Part shown: piece after piece, positions 5,120 to 8,291 of the stretch | Layout: every line of letters starts with the position of its first letter | Numbering within the stretch: position 1 is the first letter of the stretch | NCBI GenBank assembly: GCA_029007415.1 | Contig: JAQXHT010000118.1 | Location: 1-8,291, forward strand | Length of the DNA stretch: 8,291 bases | Direction: 5' to 3' | DNA from: a bacterium | GTDB lineage: Bacteria > Bacillota_I > Bacilli_A > RF39 > UBA660 | Program-made: the position numbers and the translations under genes | The notes under the pieces: model-generated | Databases searched by the model: none | Told to the model about the DNA's origin: nothing | The model's input: the letters and a program-made list of their open reading frames with translations, nothing else

Positions 5120-5535
5120 TACTTACTTCTCCTACCTTCTTTTGTAACTGTTTCTACCTTCTGTCCTAAGAAATGTAACTTTCTTTTAAAGAGTATTTCA
5201 TATTTTAATAATTCATTATTAATACTTTCTAACATTTCTTCATTCATAAGTTTACGATATTTATTACGCAATATCTCTCTAAATTTATTTATTTCATTTA
5301 ATGCTTCTTGATAAGCAACCCCTGAGTCATCATCACTTTCTAAGTAAAATTTTAAAAGGAACATTAACCTATCTAACTTCTTAGCAAGTTGTTTCTTTAG
5401 CATTTCTTTCTTTATTATATAATCAACGACATGAATGACAGAACTTTTCTTAGTATAGCTAATACTTATCGCTTTATCAAGCATTAAATCTCCGTCATAA
5501 GAATAACTTTTTTCTACACATCTATAAGTTTCCAT
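5119..5535 (-). CDS. Small helical protein of unknown function, 138 aa
   Basis: I do not recognise this protein. After a short N-terminal strand-like segment (1-30), residues 33-66 and 75-122 are strongly helical and charged, with leucine and isoleucine spacing suggesting a coiled coil or two-helix hairpin (KKEMLKKQLAKKLDRLMFLL, then NKYRKLMNEEMLESINNELL). The break between them is an acidic turn, ESDDDSG (66-72). The C-terminus is basic (KEGRRSK). There is no signal peptide or membrane span. The ATG lies within the last codons of trmD (14-bp overlap), with GGGGG 9 nt upstream, and the stop overlaps the tgt start by one base. This position, locked between two tRNA-modification genes, supports it being a real gene expressed with them but does not prove a related role. 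Confidence 0.8.
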   Translation of the reverse strand: METYRCVEKSYSYDGDLMLDKAISISYTKKSSVIHVVDYIIKKEMLKKQLAKKLDRLMFLLKFYLESDDDSGVAYQEALNEINKFREILRNKYRKLMNEEMLESINNELLKYEILFKRKLHFLGQKVETVTKEGRRSK

Positions 5536-6208
5536 TATTTATGTCCCCCTTTAATAAATCTGGTCTTCTAAGTTTAGTTCTTTCTAAAGCTTGGACTTTT
5601 CTAAATTCAGCTATCTTCTGATGATTTCCTGATAATAACACTTCTGGTACTTCTATGCCATTATAAACTCTTGGTTTAGTATACTGTGGATAATCAAGTA
5701 AACCTTGATAGAAAGAATCATTCTCATAACTTTCTTTATTGATAACCCCATCTAATAATCTAGTTATAGAATCAATTAATACCATGGCAGGAACTTCTCC
5801 TCCTGTTAAGACATAATCACCGATTGATAACTCCATATCACAAATACTTCTTATCCGCTCATCAAATCCTTCATAATGACCACAAATAAGTATTAAATGT
5901 TCCTCTTTACTTAAAGTGCCAGCGATTTTCTGATTATAAACTGTACCATCTGGTGTTAATAAAATTACCTTACTATTTTCACGTCTTAAGGAATTAACAC
6001 AATCAAAGATTGGTTGACAAGCAAGAATCATTCCACAGCCACCACCATAAGGGGTATCATCTACTTTATGATGAATATCTTTAGAAAAATCTCGAAAATT
6101 ATGAAGATTTATCGTAACTTTCTCATCGTCTACTGCTCTTTTAATAATTGAAGAGGAGATAACACCAGTAAACATTTCTTGGAATAAAGTTAAAACATCA
6201 ATTGTCAT
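5522..6208 (-). CDS. trmD: tRNA (guanine37-N1)-methyltransferase
   Basis: TrmD uses S-adenosylmethionine to make m1G37 next to the anticodon, which prevents +1 frameshifting and is essential in most bacteria. The 228 residues match the family closely: ML-type start with DVLTLFQEMF (4-13), VDDTPYGGGCGMIL (49-62), the knot segments GHYEGFDERI (110-119) and SIGDYVLTGGE (128-138), and LLDYPQYTKP (170-179) with the catalytic Asp172. The C-terminal tRNA-binding part (GNHQKIAEFRK, 194-204) is complete. The cofactor would sit in the trefoil knot at about 83-140. The start at 6208 has AAGGGGG 5 nt upstream and is 12 bp after rimM, the classical rimM-trmD order. Confidence 0.98.
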   Translation of the reverse strand: MTIDVLTLFQEMFTGVISSSIIKRAVDDEKVTINLHNFRDFSKDIHHKVDDTPYGGGCGMILACQPIFDCVNSLRRENSKVILLTPDGTVYNQKIAGTLSKEEHLILICGHYEGFDERIRSICDMELSIGDYVLTGGEVPAMVLIDSITRLLDGVINKESYENDSFYQGLLDYPQYTKPRVYNGIEVPEVLLSGNHQKIAEFRKVQALERTKLRRPDLLKGDINNGNL

Positions 6209-6220
6209 AAAAGCCCCCTT

Positions 6221-6703
6221 CTAAAGTAATTCTATTTCTACTTGTTTTTTACTACTATCTATTTTTTTAAGGAAATGTTCATTATAAGGAACTAATTCCT
6301 CCTTATTATTAATAACTACTCGCATAATCTTATAATTATTACCCGTCTCTTCAAGAGACTTAACTACTCCTTTTTGATTATCACTAGTAATTACTTCATA
6401 TTCCATATAATTAAGTTCAAAATCTTCTTTAGCACTTAATTCAATATATTTATTATCTATATAAACTTTCTGTTTCATTAAAAACAAAACATCATTGATA
6501 TTGTTAAAGTCATCTAGTAAAACCATATCATAGTTCTTATGACGACGATAACTTCTTAGTTTATATTCTTTATCATTTATTAAAATACTATTATCAACTT
6601 TAAATACTTTTTCTTTTAAAGACTGTTCTAGCTTAGAAATAATTCTTATTTCTCCTTTTATTCCGTGAGTAGAAACAATTACACCAACGTATATTTTATT
6701 CAT
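6221..6703 (-). CDS. rimM: Ribosome maturation factor RimM
   Basis: RimM binds ribosomal protein S19 and helps assemble the head of the 30S subunit. At 160 residues it is slightly shorter than usual. The N-terminal RimM barrel carries VGVIVSTHGIKGEIRI (6-21), the family signature. A linker around 86-95 leads to the PRC-barrel-like C-terminal domain, ending with the typical ELVPYNEHFLKKID (136-149) and a beta strand QVEIELL. The position before trmD is the standard gene order. The ATG lies inside the end of the upstream methyltransferase gene (8-bp overlap), with GAGG 7 nt upstream. Confidence 0.96.
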   Translation of the reverse strand: MNKIYVGVIVSTHGIKGEIRIISKLEQSLKEKVFKVDNSILINDKEYKLRSYRRHKNYDMVLLDDFNNINDVLFLMKQKVYIDNKYIELSAKEDFELNYMEYEVITSDNQKGVVKSLEETGNNYKIMRVVINNKEELVPYNEHFLKKIDSSKKQVEIELL

Positions 6704-7436
6704 TAGTTTTCCTCATTTCATATAGAAGAATCGAAGTTGCAATAGCAACATTTAAGCTTTCTACGTCATCATTCATCGGAATATAAAGATTTTTATCACT
6801 TAGTTCTAAATACTCCGGATGAACCCCATTTCCTTCATTACCCATCAATAAAGCAAAACGTCTCTTATCATCAACTGTTAAAGTAGAAACGTCTGTTCCA
6901 TATTCTACTCTAGTTGCATAAATTGGTATTTTTAACTCTTTTAACATTGGTAACAATTCTTTAAAGTCATAGATAAGAATTGGTACATGAAATAAAGTTC
7001 CTTGTGTAGACCTTACTACTTTCGGATTATATAAATCAACACAATTTTTCGATAATATGATAGTATCAATACCAAAAGCAACAGCACTTCTGATGATTGT
7101 TCCCATATTACCAGGGTCTTGAATTTCATCAAGTAGTAATATTCTACTACCAATCGTCGTATCATCTAGTTTCTTACAAATTCCCATTATCTTCTGGGGA
7201 GTTTCTACCTCGCTAATTTTTTTCATCACTTCGTAACTAACTACAGTATAAGGAACATTGAAAGGAACAACTTCTCCTTCACAAAGAATTATTTCTTTCA
7301 ACATTTTATGTTGATACGCTTCAATGACTAAATGACGTCCTTCTACTAAAAATTCATTATATAAATCACGATACTTCTTCTTTTGTAACTTCTTTAAATA
7401 TTTAACTTTATCATTATCAAAACTAGTAATTACCAT
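6696..7436 (-). CDS. SpoU/TrmH-family RNA 2'-O-methyltransferase (probably rRNA)
   Basis: These SPOUT enzymes methylate ribose 2'-hydroxyls of rRNA or tRNA using S-adenosylmethionine. The 246 residues contain an N-terminal substrate-binding domain (1-90, with FLVEGRHLVIEA at 29-40) and the catalytic knot domain. The three family motifs are all present: motif 1 DEIQDPGNMGTIIRSA (103-118; Asn110, Arg116), motif 2 LMGNEGNGV (197-205; Glu201) and motif 3 IPMNDDVESLNVAIATSI (219-236; Ser227, Asn229). The N-terminal domain is typical of 23S rRNA methyltransferases of the RlmB/YsgA group, but the exact target nucleotide cannot be read from sequence. In other Firmicutes a similar gene lies upstream of pheS, so its place here before rimM is less usual. 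The start has AGGAG 6 nt upstream and is 9 bp after the previous stop. Confidence 0.93.
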   Translation of the reverse strand: MVITSFDNDKVKYLKKLQKKKYRDLYNEFLVEGRHLVIEAYQHKMLKEIILCEGEVVPFNVPYTVVSYEVMKKISEVETPQKIMGICKKLDDTTIGSRILLLDEIQDPGNMGTIIRSAVAFGIDTIILSKNCVDLYNPKVVRSTQGTLFHVPILIYDFKELLPMLKELKIPIYATRVEYGTDVSTLTVDDKRRFALLMGNEGNGVHPEYLELSDKNLYIPMNDDVESLNVAIATSILLYEMRKTNE

Positions 7437-7445
7437 AATAAACTC

Positions 7446-8084
7446 CTATCTATCATTAGTTAATGCTCTATATTTTTTATAATCTTTAAAGTTTTCTTCT
7501 ACCACCGCCCAAAATCTTTTCGAGTGATTCGCTTCTACCAAGTGGGACAGCTCATGATATATCACATAATCTAAACAATTTATATCTTTAGTAATAAGTT
7601 CTAAGTTAAGGGTGATGACATAAGTCTTCGTATTACAAACACCCCATCTAGTTTTCATCTTACGGATACGAAGACTAGGATGAGGAATACTCCTTGTAAA
7701 GTTCTCATAACAGTTTTCTAAATGTTCACTAAATATTTTTAAAGCTTGTTTTTTAAGCCATTTATCTAGGTCAATATTTTTACTTAAAAATATTTTATTT
7801 TCACCCAAAGAAACTTCATCAATATTAGTATATACTATATCATATTTCTTTCCAAGAAAGTAAAAGTCTTGTTTTTTCTCCTCTAACATAATCGATCTAT
7901 CTAGCATTCGTTCAATACTTTTTCTATTATTATCAACTATTCTTTTTATTTCTCTATCACTTGTAAAAGTATTACAAGTAATATATATCTTCAAGTCATC
8001 TTTTACTTTAATATATAAATTCTTAGTGGTTCTTTTTTTAAGTACTACTATATCGTAACTTTTATCTTTATACTCAAACCGCAT
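7446..8084 (-). CDS. YgjP-like (DUF45) zinc metallopeptidase
   Basis: This 212-residue protein belongs to the YgjP/DUF45 family of predicted cytoplasmic zinc metallopeptidases related to SprT and WLM proteins. The family signatures are visible: RKMKTRWGVCNTKT (141-154), then YVIYHELSHLVEANHSKRFW (173-192), holding HExxH (His177, Glu178, His181) and the third likely zinc ligand His187. The N-terminal half (1-105) is a beta-rich region with KNLYIKVKDDLKIYI (21-35). There is no signal peptide. Its substrates are unknown. It is the first gene of the long leftward operon: a TATAAT box lies at 8112-8107 and GGTGGTGA lies about 4 nt before the ATG at 8084. Confidence 0.9.
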   Translation of the reverse strand: MRFEYKDKSYDIVVLKKRTTKNLYIKVKDDLKIYITCNTFTSDREIKRIVDNNRKSIERMLDRSIMLEEKKQDFYFLGKKYDIVYTNIDEVSLGENKIFLSKNIDLDKWLKKQALKIFSEHLENCYENFTRSIPHPSLRIRKMKTRWGVCNTKTYVITLNLELITKDINCLDYVIYHELSHLVEANHSKRFWAVVEENFKDYKKYRALTNDR

Positions 8085-8106
8085 CTAATCACCACCATCT
8101 CCCATT

Positions 8107-8112
8107 ATTATA
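8107..8112 (-). promoter_or_regulatory. -10 box of the eight-gene operon
   Basis: On the minus strand TATAAT is preceded by TTG. The best -35 at 17 bp is only TTTATT, so the match is one-sided. The start of transcription would lie near 8100, giving a short leader that ends in the ribosome site of the metallopeptidase gene. It lies just past the terminator of the preceding gene, as expected for an operon promoter. Confidence 0.55.
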
Positions 8113-8149
8113 CAAGATAATCACTCAAAAATAAAGATAACTCCACAAG

Positions 8150-8177
8150 AAAAAAGCAATCAACAACTGATTACTTT
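8150..8177 (-). terminator. Intrinsic terminator of the upstream partial gene
   Basis: On the minus strand AGTAATCA, loop GTTGT, TGATTGCT form an 8-bp stem with one G-U pair, extendable by two A-T pairs, followed by a T run. It lies about 15 bp past the stop of the partial gene and separates it from the metallopeptidase operon. Confidence 0.8.
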
Positions 8178-8191
8178 ACTCATCTATTTTA

Positions 8192-8290
8192 TTAGCTCAC
8201 TGAAACAACGAATGGATTTAAAGCAGTTCCATCTCCCTTGGTTATCAGTGTATCAGCCTTTAGGTTGATAACTGGACGGGCCCCGAAGGA
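8192..8290 (-). CDS. C-terminal end of a DUF6273-like protein, 5' part outside window
   Basis: Thirty-two codons and a TAA stop remain of a gene entering from the right edge. The text RPVINLKAD followed by GDGTALNPFVV resembles the C-terminal signature RPVI(N/S)LK(S/A)D...GTG(T)..NPYVV seen in repeat or surface-type proteins of gut Firmicutes (DUF6273-like). That family call is from memory of the pattern and rests on few residues. The frame is supported by the good terminator directly after the stop. The first bases (GGGGCCCG) are G+C-rich compared with the rest of the window. Confidence 0.55.
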   Translation of the reverse strand, partial: SFGARPVINLKADTLITKGDGTALNPFVVSVS

Positions 8291-8291
8291 A

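Noticed and set aside
5099..5311. Open frame on plus opposite the small helical protein gene
   Set aside because: Low-complexity Ser/Leu/Ile translation on the opposite strand of a gene supported by tight operon spacing.

Overview
The window comes from a low-G+C Gram-positive bacterium, most likely a Bacilli or Mollicutes-like lineage. The DNA is very AT-rich, Shine-Dalgarno sequences are strong (GAGGTGAT, AGGAG, GGGGG), promoters have TATAAT-type -10 boxes, and genes are tightly packed or overlapping. TGA is a normal stop: tgt ends at TGA exactly where the family ends, so the Mycoplasma code is not in use. I cannot name the species.

Layout. (1) 1-679, minus: the N-terminal part of a TnpB transposon nuclease running off the left edge. 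(2) 680-2336: an accessory island. It holds a leftward terminator with no obvious gene, a 27-residue membrane peptide gene with a good ribosome site, and a plus-strand fic gene with a near-consensus promoter and its own terminator. Between fic and the recombinase gene lies a leftward promoter-plus-terminator unit that looks like a short RNA gene. fic is flanked by 11-bp repeats (two copies before the promoter, three just after the stop). The island as a whole is bounded by two related sequences that resemble Xer/dif sites, the right one overlapping the end of the adjacent xerC-like gene. (3) 2337-8084, minus: eight packed genes read leftward: YgjP-type metallopeptidase, SpoU-family RNA 2'-O-methyltransferase, rimM, trmD, a small helical protein, tgt, an unknown protein, and a XerC/D-type tyrosine recombinase. 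One promoter is visible before the first gene and one terminator after the last. (4) 8192-8290, minus: the C-terminal tail of another protein, closed by its own terminator.

The long operon is mainly translation housekeeping: 30S maturation (RimM), tRNA m1G37 (TrmD), tRNA queuosine (Tgt) and a probable rRNA methyltransferase, with a recombinase as last gene. The part most worth study is 770-2350. A Fic enzyme with an altered metal-binding position and a small membrane peptide sit between dif-like sites beside a Xer gene, a layout resembling a mobile toxin-type module. That reading is inference. The repeats, promoters, hairpins and motifs are visible in the sequence.
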